Notes: a model not told the origin generated them from the sequence alone. A stretch of DNA of 64,000 nucleotides from Chitinophaga jiangningensis (GCF_900142605.1 NZ_FRBL01000003.1:62001-126000); one strand, 5' to 3'. Shown: positions 53,607 to 62,269, numbered from the stretch's first letter. A program made the numbers and translations.

Positions 53607-54407
53607 TTATTTTTTACGGGGACTCAGGTCCAGTATCTGAATATTCCTGAAATCCACCGGTTGTCCTTCACTTTGTAAAGCGATGTACCCTTCAGACAAC
53701 AGCTTTCCATCGATTTTCACCGCAGGGTTATAGTTATTTACCACCCCGCCACCGATCTGGGGTTGCGAATATTGCAGTACGGTGTCGCCGTTGATGATGT
53801 GTGTGATAAGTGAATCTCCCAGTACAATCAGCTCACCACTTACCCATTGTTCGCCATCATAGGTTTTGGACGACGACTCAATGCAATGTTGCGGATCCAG
53901 TTTGCCTTTGTATACTACATTGGTTCCGGGAGAGCACATATTGCCGGTAGGGCGGGAGTTGCCATCACCCAGTCCTGCGAGCAGCTGCATTTCTACAGAA
54001 ATGGGCCAGTCCTGTTCCTTAGGCATGGTACGGGGATCCTGGGAGTGAAACATCACGCCGCTGTTGAGCAGGGTGTAGTCGGGTGCGGATGGGTACCATT
54101 TCCCAACAAAGCGGTATTCAAATTTGAGATGATAGTGGGAGAATGGCTGTTTGTAATAAAGGTGCCCGAACTGGTCGTTAAAATCACCGTACTGATCATA
54201 ACGCACCTGGATGATGCTGTCCTGCACGCGGAAGGTATTACCAAAATTATCGCCCACTTCGTGGTGATGAATTTTTACGATCCAGTCGTTCAGGTCTTTG
54301 CCATTAAACAGGCTTACCCATTGCGGACTGTCGGTTTTAGTCGCATGCTGGCAGGCCATGCAATATAGCAGTGGTAATAGGAGGAAGTAAGTGCGTATGT
54401 GTTTCAT
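53607..54407 (-). CDS. DUF1080 (3-keto-disaccharide hydrolase-like) lipoprotein
   Basis: The start at 54407 gives 266 residues with a lipoprotein signal (Y-C-M-A-C, Cys near residue 19). The DUF1080 concanavalin-like fold is marked by W-V-S-L-F-N-G-K-D-L-N-D-W, H-L-K-F-E-Y-R-F, N-S-G-V-M-F-H-S, W-P-I-S-V-E-M-Q-L and the last strand I-A-L-Q-S-E-G-Q-P-V-D-F-R-N-I. Members of this family include hydrolases of 3-keto-glycosides. A longer open frame reads through the tRNA gene and was rejected. The start has the A-C-G-T-T-ATG context also seen at three other genes. Confidence 0.88.
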   Translation of the reverse strand: MKHIRTYFLLLPLLYCMACQHATKTDSPQWVSLFNGKDLNDWIVKIHHHEVGDNFGNTFRVQDSIIQVRYDQYGDFNDQFGHLYYKQPFSHYHLKFEYRFVGKWYPSAPDYTLLNSGVMFHSQDPRTMPKEQDWPISVEMQLLAGLGDGNSRPTGNMCSPGTNVVYKGKLDPQHCIESSSKTYDGEQWVSGELIVLGDSLITHIINGDTVLQYSQPQIGGGVVNNYNPAVKIDGKLLSEGYIALQSEGQPVDFRNIQILDLSPRKK

Positions 54408-54497
54408 AACGTTGATTTGCTTGTTCACGTTTATAGGTTGGGTGGATAAGATAGGGTAAAAAGATGGGAAATGGAAGTTATTGGTTGGAGGTTGGGT

Positions 54498-54531
54498 AAA
54501 AAAAAACCTCACGCGCAGCGTGAGGTTTTTT
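54498..54531. terminator. Bidirectional terminator after tRNA-Lys
   Basis: AACCTCACGC (54505-54514) pairs with GCGTGAGGTT (54518-54527) around GCA, with A and T runs on either side. It lies 7 bp downstream of the tRNA 3' end on the minus strand. Confidence 0.85.
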
Positions 54532-54537
54532 ATCCGG

Positions 54538-54610
54538 TGATCCCGCTGGGACTCGAACCCAGGGCCCATACATTAAAAGTGTATTGCTCTACCAACTGAG
54601 CTACGGAATC
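54538..54610 (-). tRNA. tRNA-Lys (anticodon UUU)
   Basis: The cloverleaf is complete over 73 bases. The acceptor GATTCCG pairs with CGGGATC (one G-U), the D arm is GCTC/GAGC, the anticodon stem ATACA/TGTAT holds the loop CTTTTAA with anticodon TTT, and the T arm is CTGGG-TTCGAGT-CCCAG. The discriminator is A and CCA is not encoded. It is transcribed leftwards into a strong terminator. Confidence 0.97.
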
Positions 54611-54699
54611 TTTCCCGTTAGGGGAGTGCAAAAGTAGAAAATATTTTATCTCTACCAAATTTTTTCTAAAATTTTTTTCGGGAGATATAACGGTTACGA

Positions 54700-55476
54700 C
54701 TATACGTTGCTCGCTGAAATCCTGTATACACCCGTTTCAGCGTAGCGCGAAGCCACCACAATTTCTGTAGCCGTGCCTTCCTGTGCAAATAACTGATGCA
54801 CCAGCTCAGGGTTATTATTATCCTTGGAAAGGTGCGCCAGCAGCAGGTGCGACATATACTCCGGCCGGTGTGCCCTGAACAGTTCCAGCGCCTGCGTATT
54901 GGATAAATGCCCGTGTCCACCACGGATACGGTTTTTCAGGAAGTAAGGGTAACGTCCCTGTTCCAGCATCACCTCATCGTAATTGGCTTCCAGGAAAGCG
55001 GCGTGGCACTGTTTGAAATGATGTACCAGCTGCTCACAAGCCACCCCGATATCCGTAAACACCCCTATATTGATGCCGTTGGCGCTCACCATAAAACTAT
55101 GCGGCTCTATGGCATCGTGGAATTTTGGAAACGCAGTTACCTGCAAATCGCCGATCAGCACCGGTTCAAAGGCGGTAAACCGCCTCACCAGCGTTTCATG
55201 AATCTCCAACCCGCCATGCTGCATAGTGCTGGCTGTAATATAAACCGGCAGCTGATGCTTGCGTGCCATCACCGGAATGCCGCGTATATGATCCGTGTGC
55301 TCGTGCGATACAAATATCGCCCGCACCTTGCTCATGCTTAGTCCCAGCCTGGCCATGCGCTTCTCCGTTTCACGGCATGAAATGCCCGCATCCACCAATA
55401 TGGCGTCCGTATCGTTACCGATATAATAACAGTTTCCGTTGCTGCCGGAATTCAGAGAAGTAATGTAAAGTGACAT
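54700..55476 (-). CDS. MBL-fold metallo-hydrolase (YycJ/WalJ-like)
   Basis: The start at 55476 (M-S-L-Y-I-T-S-L-N-S-G-S-N-G-N-C) gives 258 residues. This opening and the metal motif S-H-E-H-T-D-H are typical of the YycJ/WalJ branch of the metallo-beta-lactamase fold, thought to be a 5'-to-3' exonuclease acting in mismatch repair. Further ligands are in F-T-D-I-G and the C-terminal L-L-A-H-L-S-K-D-N-N. It is a housekeeping-type gene; no neighbours bear on its role. Three extra residues would come from the ATG at 55485. Confidence 0.9.
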   Translation of the reverse strand: MSLYITSLNSGSNGNCYYIGNDTDAILVDAGISCRETEKRMARLGLSMSKVRAIFVSHEHTDHIRGIPVMARKHQLPVYITASTMQHGGLEIHETLVRRFTAFEPVLIGDLQVTAFPKFHDAIEPHSFMVSANGINIGVFTDIGVACEQLVHHFKQCHAAFLEANYDEVMLEQGRYPYFLKNRIRGGHGHLSNTQALELFRAHRPEYMSHLLLAHLSKDNNNPELVHQLFAQEGTATEIVVASRYAETGVYRISASNV

Positions 55477-55620
55477 GACATGCAAAGAAAATTCATTTTC
55501 CCCAATTCCTGAAATATACCATGGAAGTCAAGATAGTTGCAGCATTAGACAATATCACACCAGTCGCATCCTCAAAATTTGCTTTAATTTGCCGGATTGG
55601 ATCATACTTAACGATAAACT

Positions 55621-57906
55621 ATGCTTAGATCACTGAAGTTGACTGTACTTGCCGCAACCATGTACAGTACCACACTGATGGCCCAGGATGCAGATCCGCA
55701 GCGCTATCCGTTGATTCCCTATCCACAGGAGCTCACCGCTCAGCAGGGGGAATTTGTGGTTGGAAGGAATACGAATATTGTAAGCGCGGGTGCTTTTGCC
55801 AATGAAGTAAAACAGTTGCAACAGCTCATGACCTCCTTCCTCGGTACTAAACTGCCGGTTACCGCAAAGGTAGGCCAGAGCAGCATTTTGCTGGTGCAGG
55901 ACCAGTCCATAAAAGGAGAGGAGGAATACCAGCTGGATATTACCCCATCCCGTCTCACCCTTCGTGCACGTACCGGTGCCGGTATTTTCCGCGGTATCCA
56001 AACGCTTACGCAACTGATGCCCGCCGGAGCAGAAAAGATGAAAACTATCGCCATCCCGGCCGCTACCATCAAGGATCACCCGGTATACGACTACCGCGGT
56101 ATGCACCTGGACGTAGCGCGCCATTTCTTCTCCGTAAAATATGTGAAGAAGTTTTTAGATGTAATGGCGCTCTACAAAATGAATAAATTCCACTGGCACC
56201 TCACTGACGATCAGGGCTGGAGAATTGAAATAAAAAAATATCCGCTCCTCACAGAACAAGGTGCCTGGAGAACGTTCAACAACCAGGATTCTGTTTGTAT
56301 AGAGAAGTCCAAAGAAAATCCGGACATGGCCCTGGACCAGGAACACATCATCCAGCGTACGGGTAAAACCCTGTATGGTGGCTTCTATACACAAGCAGAA
56401 ATCAAAGAGGTGATCGCCTATGCGGCTGCCCGCCATATTGAAATCATCCCTGAAATTGATATGCCAGGCCATATGATGGCTGCTATCAAAGCTTATCCTT
56501 TCCTGACCTGCGACAGCGAAAACGGCTGGGGTAAAACCTTTAGCACGCCTATTTGTCCTTGTGAGGAAACTACCTTCAAATTTGCAGAAGACGTATTCAC
56601 CGAAATCGCAGCACTCTTCCCATCCAAATACATCCACCTGGGCGCGGATGAAGTGGAAAAGACCAGCTGGGCCAAATCCCCTGCCTGCGAAGCCGTGATG
56701 AAAGCTAATAACCTAAAGTCAGTAGAAGAATTACAGAGCTACTTCGTAAAACGAATGGAGAAATTCTTTAATTCTAAAGGCAAAAAACTCATCGGCTGGG
56801 ACGAAATCCTGGAAGGTGGTGTGAGCCCTACGGCTGTAGTCATGTACTGGCGCTCCTGGGTGCCTAAAGCCCCGATAGAAGCGGCTAAAAACGGTAACCG
56901 CGTGATTATGACGCCAGGTAATCCACTGTACTTTGATGGTATTCCGGGAAAAAATACCATCTCCACTGTCTATCATTTTAATCCTATTCCAAAAGGACTT
57001 ACCACCACAGAAGCAGCAAACATTCTCGGTGCACAGGCCAATATCTGGACGGAATGGATTCCTTCTGAAAAGCGGGCCGATTACATGTATATGCCGCGTA
57101 TGACTGCACTGGCGGAGGTGCTCTGGACTAATAAACAACGCTACGATAACTATTACCAGCGCCTGATTGTAAGCTTTGCGCAGATGGACAGACTGCATGT
57201 CAACTACCGCCTGCCTGACCTGGAAGGCTTTACCGGTGATAACGTATTTGTAGACAAAGGCACGCTGAATGTAATCAAGCCACTGGCCAACATGACTGTG
57301 CACTACACACTGGATGGCTCCGTGCCATCTCTGCAGTCACCTTTGCTCAATGGTCCGCTGACCATCACCAGGCCTGAAACGATTAAACTGGCTGCTTTCT
57401 CGCCTGCCGGCATCCGTGGTGATATTTATACCCTCAACTACCGGCAGCAGACCTATCAAAAACCGGTTAGTGGCGACGGTACGCAGACTGGTTTAAAATT
57501 GAGCATGTTTGATGGTTCCTTTAAAACAGTCGCAAAAATAAAGGCAACGGCAGATACAACAGTTGCGGTTTCCAATGTGGAAATTCCGGAGCAAATGGGT
57601 AAAGGCGGAAAGCCTTTTGGCGCAAAGCTGGAAGGATTGATAGAAGTGCCTGCCACTGGTATTTATAGCTTTTATCTGACTGCTGATGATGGGGCAGTAC
57701 TCTACATCGGTGGAGAAGAAGTAGTAAACAACGACGGCTGGCATGCGCCGGTACAGAAAAGTGGTCAGGTAGCACTTGAAAAAGGTTTGCATCCATTCCT
57801 GGTATCATTTGTAGAAGGCGGTGGCGGATACACGCTAAAGCTGGAATACAGTGTAGATGGCAGTAAAATGCAGCCGGTTCCTGATAGCTGGTTTAAGCAC
57901 AAATAA
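55621..57906 (+). CDS. Beta-N-acetylhexosaminidase, GH20, with C-terminal PA14 domain
   Basis: The 761-residue protein has a signal peptide ending T-L-M-A-Q. A GH20b N-terminal domain (about 35-150) precedes the TIM barrel, which contains R-G-M-H-L-D-V-A-R, F-H-W-H-L-T-D-D-Q-G-W-R and the catalytic pair D343-E344 in H-L-G-A-D-E-V. After the barrel come a beta-sandwich (V-H-Y-T-L-D-G-S-V-P) and a PA14 domain (about 640-755, with Y-S-F-Y-L-T-A-D-D-G-A-V-L-Y-I). GH20 removes terminal GlcNAc/GalNAc from chitin oligomers or glycoproteins; the PA14 part probably binds glycan. It stands alone with a terminator. Confidence 0.95.
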   Translation: MLRSLKLTVLAATMYSTTLMAQDADPQRYPLIPYPQELTAQQGEFVVGRNTNIVSAGAFANEVKQLQQLMTSFLGTKLPVTAKVGQSSILLVQDQSIKGEEEYQLDITPSRLTLRARTGAGIFRGIQTLTQLMPAGAEKMKTIAIPAATIKDHPVYDYRGMHLDVARHFFSVKYVKKFLDVMALYKMNKFHWHLTDDQGWRIEIKKYPLLTEQGAWRTFNNQDSVCIEKSKENPDMALDQEHIIQRTGKTLYGGFYTQAEIKEVIAYAAARHIEIIPEIDMPGHMMAAIKAYPFLTCDSENGWGKTFSTPICPCEETTFKFAEDVFTEIAALFPSKYIHLGADEVEKTSWAKSPACEAVMKANNLKSVEELQSYFVKRMEKFFNSKGKKLIGWDEILEGGVSPTAVVMYWRSWVPKAPIEAAKNGNRVIMTPGNPLYFDGIPGKNTISTVYHFNPIPKGLTTTEAANILGAQANIWTEWIPSEKRADYMYMPRMTALAEVLWTNKQRYDNYYQRLIVSFAQMDRLHVNYRLPDLEGFTGDNVFVDKGTLNVIKPLANMTVHYTLDGSVPSLQSPLLNGPLTITRPETIKLAAFSPAGIRGDIYTLNYRQQTYQKPVSGDGTQTGLKLSMFDGSFKTVAKIKATADTTVAVSNVEIPEQMGKGGKPFGAKLEGLIEVPATGIYSFYLTADDGAVLYIGGEEVVNNDGWHAPVQKSGQVALEKGLHPFLVSFVEGGGGYTLKLEYSVDGSKMQPVPDSWFKHK

Positions 57907-57911
57907 TCTGT

Positions 57912-57940
57912 AAAAGCCCCGGTAATCCGGGGCTTTTTTT
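57912..57940. terminator. Terminator between the GH20 gene and the cytochrome operon
   Basis: AAAAGCCCCGG (57912-57922) pairs with CCGGGGCTTTT (57927-57937), with a T run to 57940. It serves both the GH20 gene and the convergent cytochrome operon. A T7-A-TGGAGAT motif copy overlaps its T run (57934-57948). Confidence 0.88.
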
Positions 57941-57953
57941 ATGGAGATGATTA

Positions 57954-58487
57954 TCAATCATCCTTATGAATATGGTGTTCGTAACTCTTGATGTTTACCA
58001 GGAACACCAGCAATATCACCATCACCACTATCAGTACCAGGTAGGCGATCATAAATGGGAAATTATAGATCGAGAGCGGCATCAGATTGGGTTCTTTCTG
58101 CCCTGGTCTTGAAAAGGGAGCATCGTCTTCTTTAGGCGCATTGGCGGCAGTTTCTTTGATGTAGGCGAGGATATCGCGGATCTGGTCGTCTGAGAGGTCA
58201 GGATGATCCGGCATGATCACCTGGTTGTTTTTGTTGAAAACTTCCAGGGCAGCGGCATCACCGGATTTTACCATGGCCTGTGAGCCTTTTACAAAGGAAA
58301 TGATCCAGGCTTCGGGGTGCCGGTCCTCCACACCTGCGAGGGCAGGCCCGGTGAGCTTCTTGGTTACGTTATGGCAGGAGGCGCAACGCCCCTGGAACAA
58401 CATTTTACCATTCTCCGGATTAGCTGCTTTAGCAGTAGCAATGGTGGTGATGCCAACCACCACGATCAGTAAAAGCTTACAGTTCAT
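57954..58487 (-). CDS. Membrane-anchored cytochrome c
   Basis: The 177-residue protein has a signal peptide (T-A-K-A-A), a haem site C-A-S-C-H and an axial Met in V-I-M-P-D-H-P-D-L-S. A C-terminal membrane helix (Y-L-V-L-I-V-V-M-V-I-L-L-V-F) anchors it. It is the last gene of the ba3-type oxidase operon, overlapping the SCO gene by 11 bp. It probably delivers electrons to the CuA site of subunit II. Confidence 0.93.
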   Translation of the reverse strand: MNCKLLLIVVVGITTIATAKAANPENGKMLFQGRCASCHNVTKKLTGPALAGVEDRHPEAWIISFVKGSQAMVKSGDAAALEVFNKNNQVIMPDHPDLSDDQIRDILAYIKETAANAPKEDDAPFSRPGQKEPNLMPLSIYNFPFMIAYLVLIVVMVILLVFLVNIKSYEHHIHKDD

Positions 58488-59136
58488 TTTGTAATTTTTT
58501 TATGTCGGCCAGCAGCTGGTCTACTTCCTCAGGCAAAGTGCCGTCGTAATAGCCCCGTATCCGCTGGCGGGTGTCCAGCAATACGAACCGGTCGCTATGG
58601 ATGAAATCAGTTTCCCCTCCGTCACCTTCCGTAGCGGTAATGAAGAGTCCCTTGCGGGCGAAGTGGTAGAGGGCTCTTTTATCTCCCGTTAATAACCTCC
58701 ACCGGTTAGGCAGCACATCATATTGTAACGCGAATTTCATGAGCCTGCCCACAGAATCCCGCTTAGGGTCTACGGTAAACGACAGGATCATCACTTTATC
58801 GGTACCAGCCTGCACGCGTTGCAGCTGCATCATCATTTTGGGGCAGATGCTGGGGCAGGAAGTATAAAAGTAATTTGCGACTACAATTTTATTGGTCATG
58901 ATGGAATTAGTCACTGTACTGCCCAGTTGGTCGGTGAATACAAACGGGGGCAGGCTTCCGTCAGTTTTATTGTCTTGTGCCAGCGTGGTACTGCTGGCGT
59001 AAATCGGCAACCTGCCATACTTTTTTTCCAGCATGCGTACGGAAACATAAGCCAGCACCGGTATGCCGATCAGCAGGACCAGGAAAAACTTCCAGGAAGT
59101 AAGCAGGTATGACTTTTCCAGTTTCATGACACGCAT
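58477..59136 (-). CDS. SCO1/SenC-family copper chaperone
   Basis: The 219-residue protein has an N-terminal membrane anchor and a thioredoxin-like domain with the copper-binding C-P-S-I-C-P and the distal His in F-I-H-S-D-R. SCO proteins insert copper into the CuA centre of cytochrome oxidase subunit II. Position inside the oxidase operon, one base after subunit I, fits. The start may be the Met at 59127 (M-K-L-E-K-S). Confidence 0.93.
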   Translation of the reverse strand: MRVMKLEKSYLLTSWKFFLVLLIGIPVLAYVSVRMLEKKYGRLPIYASSTTLAQDNKTDGSLPPFVFTDQLGSTVTNSIMTNKIVVANYFYTSCPSICPKMMMQLQRVQAGTDKVMILSFTVDPKRDSVGRLMKFALQYDVLPNRWRLLTGDKRALYHFARKGLFITATEGDGGETDFIHSDRFVLLDTRQRIRGYYDGTLPEEVDQLLADIKKLQNEL

Positions 59137-59137
59137 C

Positions 59138-60817
59138 TTATTTCTTTTGAAATACAGGCGTTGGGTCTGTAGGTAAGTATGGCGGCGCTTTTTTGCCGGT
59201 ATTATTCAATGCATCAGAGATGGCGGGCAGGTAGCTGAGGAAAATAATCAGCGCCATGATGGCCAGCCAGGGCTTGAACGTATCAAAAATCGGGATCCGT
59301 TTTTCTTCATGCAGGCTTTCACTCACTGGCAGGTCAATGGTAGGTTCTGCTACACGTTTGCCAAACAGCGTTCCGAAGAAGCTGATGAAATAAAGGAATC
59401 CCGCCACAAACATGATTCCGCCGCCTGCCAGGCCAAGCATACTGGATATCACCCAATAAGGATGGTATTGATCGCTCGCAGGGTTCAGGTAAGTGAGGCC
59501 CAGGTTGGTTCTGCGTGGTTCGCCCATCAGGCCGCCCCACATCAGGCCGGTGGAGAAAATGATTACGCCCACCGTCCAGAGATAGGGGACGATAGTGTTG
59601 ATGGTAGGCAGGAAAATCTTTTTACCTGTCAGCTGTTGCAGCAGGAAAATAGACATGCCCAGAATAGCCAGGAATACCGGTCCTGCCACAGTCATATGGA
59701 AATGCCCGGGAATGAAAGCAGTATTATGCACCACGTTGTTGAGCGAATAGGAGGCCAGTACCAGGCCTGTGAGTCCGCCGAAAATGAACAGGATGAGTCC
59801 ATTGATCAGGTAGCCGAACAGGAACACGTCTTTACGGAAGAAAGGGAGTTTCCAGATCCAGCTGTACAGCCCTTTGGCGCCGCGTTTGCGGGCGGCATAT
59901 TCCAGGGAAGCCGCCAGCGTAAAGGCGGTGATAAAGCTGGGTAGTGCTACGCCGAAGGTGAGCAGCGACTGTGAAAGTTTGACCCCTCTGCCGATGGAGG
60001 GATCACCAAACTGATGGTGCACACCGATGGGGATGGACAGCAGCAGAAACAGGAAGAAGGCGATGCGGCCTGCTGTGGCCGAATATAGCTTACCACCTGC
60101 GAGTTTGGGCAGCATAGTGTAGAACATGATGTAGGAAGGTAGCAGCCAGAAGTACACCAGGGCATGACCGAAGAACCAGAACAGCGTACGTGCCAGCGGC
60201 ACGTTGACCGTTGGAGTGAGGCCGAGGCTCCAGGGTACCAGCAATACCAGTACTTCATAGGCTACCGCTGTAGTACATACGAACCAGATGGTAAAATTTA
60301 CAAGGGTGCCGATTACTGCCAGCGGCGTATTGGTTTCCCTGTTTTCTTTTTTCCAGTTCAGGTAGATGGTAATCCAGTCGAAGAACGCAACCCACGAACC
60401 TATGATCAGCATCGCGGTGCCAATATAGAAGGCAGGATGAGCTTTCAGGGGCGGGTAGAAGGTGTAGAGTACCGACGCTTTACCGGCCAGCATGGCGGCA
60501 GCGGCCAGGAGGGTGCCTATCACCATCAGCCACATGGATAGGGCGGTGGCTCTTTTATTTGGTTCTTTTTTTAGGTAGAAGGCGATGGTAGCATGGCCAA
60601 AGGCCACTGCAAAGAAGGTGGTGAGCACGACAGCGTTGATCACGCCGTGCAGGGTAAGACCCTGGTAGTAGTCGAGTTTAGCTACGGACGACTGATGAAT
60701 CACGCCGGCGCGGTATATTACCTGCATCAGCCCGTGATAGATGCCTACCGTGAGCAATAATATTGGTACGAACAGTTCAACGAGGATGGTATTGCGTAGG
60801 AACCTGCTAACCTGCAT
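59138..60817 (-). CDS. Cytochrome c oxidase subunit I, ba3 type
   Basis: The 559-residue protein has 12-14 membrane helices. The low-spin haem His lies in L-T-L-H-G-V, the CuB His and cross-linked Tyr in F-F-G-H-A-L-V-Y-F-W, the CuB His pair in G-V-H-H-Q-F, and the high-spin haem ligands in H-N-T-A-F-I-P-G-H-F-H. The Glu of the A-type D channel is absent, and the H-A-L-V-Y (rather than H-P-E-V-Y) site identifies the B-family (ba3) oxidases. It follows subunit II by 6 bp and forms the catalytic subunit with subunits II and IIa. Confidence 0.95.
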   Translation of the reverse strand: MQVSRFLRNTILVELFVPILLLTVGIYHGLMQVIYRAGVIHQSSVAKLDYYQGLTLHGVINAVVLTTFFAVAFGHATIAFYLKKEPNKRATALSMWLMVIGTLLAAAAMLAGKASVLYTFYPPLKAHPAFYIGTAMLIIGSWVAFFDWITIYLNWKKENRETNTPLAVIGTLVNFTIWFVCTTAVAYEVLVLLVPWSLGLTPTVNVPLARTLFWFFGHALVYFWLLPSYIMFYTMLPKLAGGKLYSATAGRIAFFLFLLLSIPIGVHHQFGDPSIGRGVKLSQSLLTFGVALPSFITAFTLAASLEYAARKRGAKGLYSWIWKLPFFRKDVFLFGYLINGLILFIFGGLTGLVLASYSLNNVVHNTAFIPGHFHMTVAGPVFLAILGMSIFLLQQLTGKKIFLPTINTIVPYLWTVGVIIFSTGLMWGGLMGEPRRTNLGLTYLNPASDQYHPYWVISSMLGLAGGGIMFVAGFLYFISFFGTLFGKRVAEPTIDLPVSESLHEEKRIPIFDTFKPWLAIMALIIFLSYLPAISDALNNTGKKAPPYLPTDPTPVFQKK

Positions 60818-60823
60818 AGTGTT

Positions 60824-61276
60824 TTATTTTTTGGGATAGTTTACGATAATTTCTGCCTGCATATTCTGGTGGCCGGTGCCGCAGTATTCATGGCACACCA
60901 CCTTGTATACGCCGGGTTGGTCAAACCTGACCGTGGTTTTGGTAACCCCTCCCGGCACGGCCATGAGGTTTACATTTTTGTTGTAGACGTTGAAGCCGTG
61001 TACCACATCGTTGGAGGTCACGAACAGGTCAACCTCGCTACCAACGGGAATATAAGCCACGGAGGGCTCAAAGTTCCACATTCGCGCAACGTAGTAAATC
61101 TGGTAGGTGGTTTTGTCCAGCTGCTCCACCCGGGCGGTTTCGTAAGTTTTATCGTAGGGGAGGCATTCCGTTACATCAGCCTTTCGGGCGCCCATGGCGT
61201 AAAAGATAGCCAGGATGAACAGGCCCATTACGAGGATGGCCGTAATGATTACTCTTCTTTCAAAAACATCGATCAT
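60824..61276 (-). CDS. Cytochrome c oxidase subunit II (CuA), ba3 type
   Basis: The start at 61276 (M-I-D-V-F-E-R-R) gives 150 residues with one membrane helix (I-I-T-A-I-L-V-M-G-L-F-I-L-A-I-F-Y-A) and a CuA cupredoxin domain. Copper ligands are His in D-V-V-H-G-F, the pair of Cys with Glu between them in C-H-E-Y-C, His in G-T-G-H and Met in Q-N-M. Short subunit II proteins with one helix are typical of ba3 oxidases. An upstream Met would add 23 residues overlapping the IIa gene and was rejected. Confidence 0.93.
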   Translation of the reverse strand: MIDVFERRVIITAILVMGLFILAIFYAMGARKADVTECLPYDKTYETARVEQLDKTTYQIYYVARMWNFEPSVAYIPVGSEVDLFVTSNDVVHGFNVYNKNVNLMAVPGGVTKTTVRFDQPGVYKVVCHEYCGTGHQNMQAEIIVNYPKK

Positions 61277-61286
61277 AGTAAACAAT

Positions 61287-61412
61287 TTAGACCCTGTCGA
61301 GCATGAGAAAATAGATGCCGAACCAGATGATGAGGCCGAGGGCAATCAGAAAAGCAAAGAAGGCGATGGCGCCCCGGGGCACAAAATTTTCTGAATTATC
61401 GGGTTGTGTCAT
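61287..61412 (-). CDS. Cytochrome c oxidase subunit IIa-like small membrane protein, 41 aa
   Basis: This short gene begins M-T-Q-P-D-N-S-E-N-F and ends L-M-L-D-R-V. A polar stretch is followed by V-P-R-G-A and one membrane helix (A-I-A-F-F-A-F-L-I-A-L-G-L-I-I-W-F-G-I-Y-F, split here for clarity). This is the size and plan of subunit IIa of ba3 oxidases, a one-helix peptide that supplies the second helix lacking in subunit II. It is the first gene of the operon, 10 bp before subunit II. The helix, the P-x-G-A motif and the position support the call; the extremely short length limits certainty. Confidence 0.82.
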   Translation of the reverse strand: MTQPDNSENFVPRGAIAFFAFLIALGLIIWFGIYFLMLDRV

Positions 61413-61507
61413 ATGAAGGATTTTGGTGATTTGGATAGTTTAGTAATATTAACCATCCGTCACTGGGATTTGTTTGCAAATAATTGTGAGAATTTGGGGT
61501 AAATGTG

Positions 61508-61629
61508 TATTTTTGCGCTCCCTTCGTATTGGAATTATTTAAAATATTGAAGATACACGCAGATCCACTATCGTACTGACAAGGCTTCTCAGGGCCTCCA
61601 AGGCGATACGTCGGGTCTGCGTCTTTTTT
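61508..61629 (+). ncRNA. Candidate small structured RNA with its own promoter and terminator
   Basis: On the plus strand, TTG (61484-61486) is 21 bp before TATTTTTG (61508-61515), a good Bacteroidota promoter. About 100 bp later lies a terminator-like stem: ACGCAGATCC (61557-61566) pairs with GGGTCTGCGT (61613-61622, one G-U), followed by C and six T. Inside, TATCG (61569-61573) pairs with CGATA (61604-61608), and an inner stem AGGCT/GGCCT (61582-61586, 61593-61597) closes the centre. No plus-strand gene follows for over 600 bp. It might be a regulatory or 6S-like RNA; no family is claimed. Confidence 0.45.
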
Positions 61630-61633
61630 GTGG

Positions 61634-62158
61634 TTACATCTTTTTTAGGACGGGGAATTTTTCGATGTTGGTGGTGCCGCCGTAGTCCTGGTAATACGAT
61701 TTCATGCCTTTTTGCTGCTTCATCCTCCATTCACCTACCGGCTTACCGGCAAAGCGTACCCCATATGACTGTTCCCGCCCATTTTCCAGCCAGCGGGTGG
61801 TGAGTCCATAGCCATCGTTGTTATACAGGATGCCTTCAAATGCCGGGCGTCCGTTCTGGTGGTAATCGCGCCGGAACTGGAACATCCCATCTTTGCTGAA
61901 GTAGATTTCATAGCGGAGCACGTCGTGATCAAATCCTTTTTTTGAGAGGAGGTGATGCCCGATGAATTGTGCCTGTTCCCGCTGGTTACGGTCATCACTA
62001 AACGAAAATGCGGTACTATCAGGCTCAGCAGTGGCCTGGCGGAGGATTTCTGCTTTCGTGTTGCTAAACCATTGTTCGTGTGCAACCCTTGTTTGCGGCT
62101 GATTACAGGCGATGATAGTCAAAATAGGAAGAGTGCAAAGTAGCAGGTATGTTTTCAT
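61634..62158 (-). CDS. Hypothetical lipoprotein with MORN/YwqK-like repeats, 174 aa
   Basis: The start at 62158 gives a lipoprotein signal with I-I-A-C-N (Cys18). The C-terminal two thirds contain repeats of the YwqK antitoxin/MORN type: F-R-R-D-Y-H-Q-N-G-R-P-A-F-E-G and T-R-W-L-E-N-G-R-E-Q-S-Y-G-V-R and P-V-G-E-W-R. Such exported repeats occur in many unassigned Bacteroidota proteins. It is divergent from the glutaminase-like gene; no partner toxin is nearby. An upstream Met would add 40 unsupported residues. Confidence 0.75.
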   Translation of the reverse strand: MKTYLLLCTLPILTIIACNQPQTRVAHEQWFSNTKAEILRQATAEPDSTAFSFSDDRNQREQAQFIGHHLLSKKGFDHDVLRYEIYFSKDGMFQFRRDYHQNGRPAFEGILYNNDGYGLTTRWLENGREQSYGVRFAGKPVGEWRMKQQKGMKSYYQDYGGTTNIEKFPVLKKM

Positions 62159-62269
62159 GATGCTTCGGATAGAGCAGTAAATTATCAAGAAATCGGATAA
62201 ACGGTTATGTATCATGACAATTTTTGAATAGTTTTCTACAATCTTTAACAAACCCATTCCAGTTACGTT

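Noticed and set aside
54408..54569. N-terminal extension of the DUF1080 protein
   Set aside because: The longer frame runs through the tRNA-Lys gene and its terminator; the lipoprotein signal starts at 54407.
59309..59944. 211-codon plus-strand open frame opposite oxidase subunit I
   Set aside because: Antisense shadow rich in Gln/Glu/His caused by the codon use of the membrane helices.
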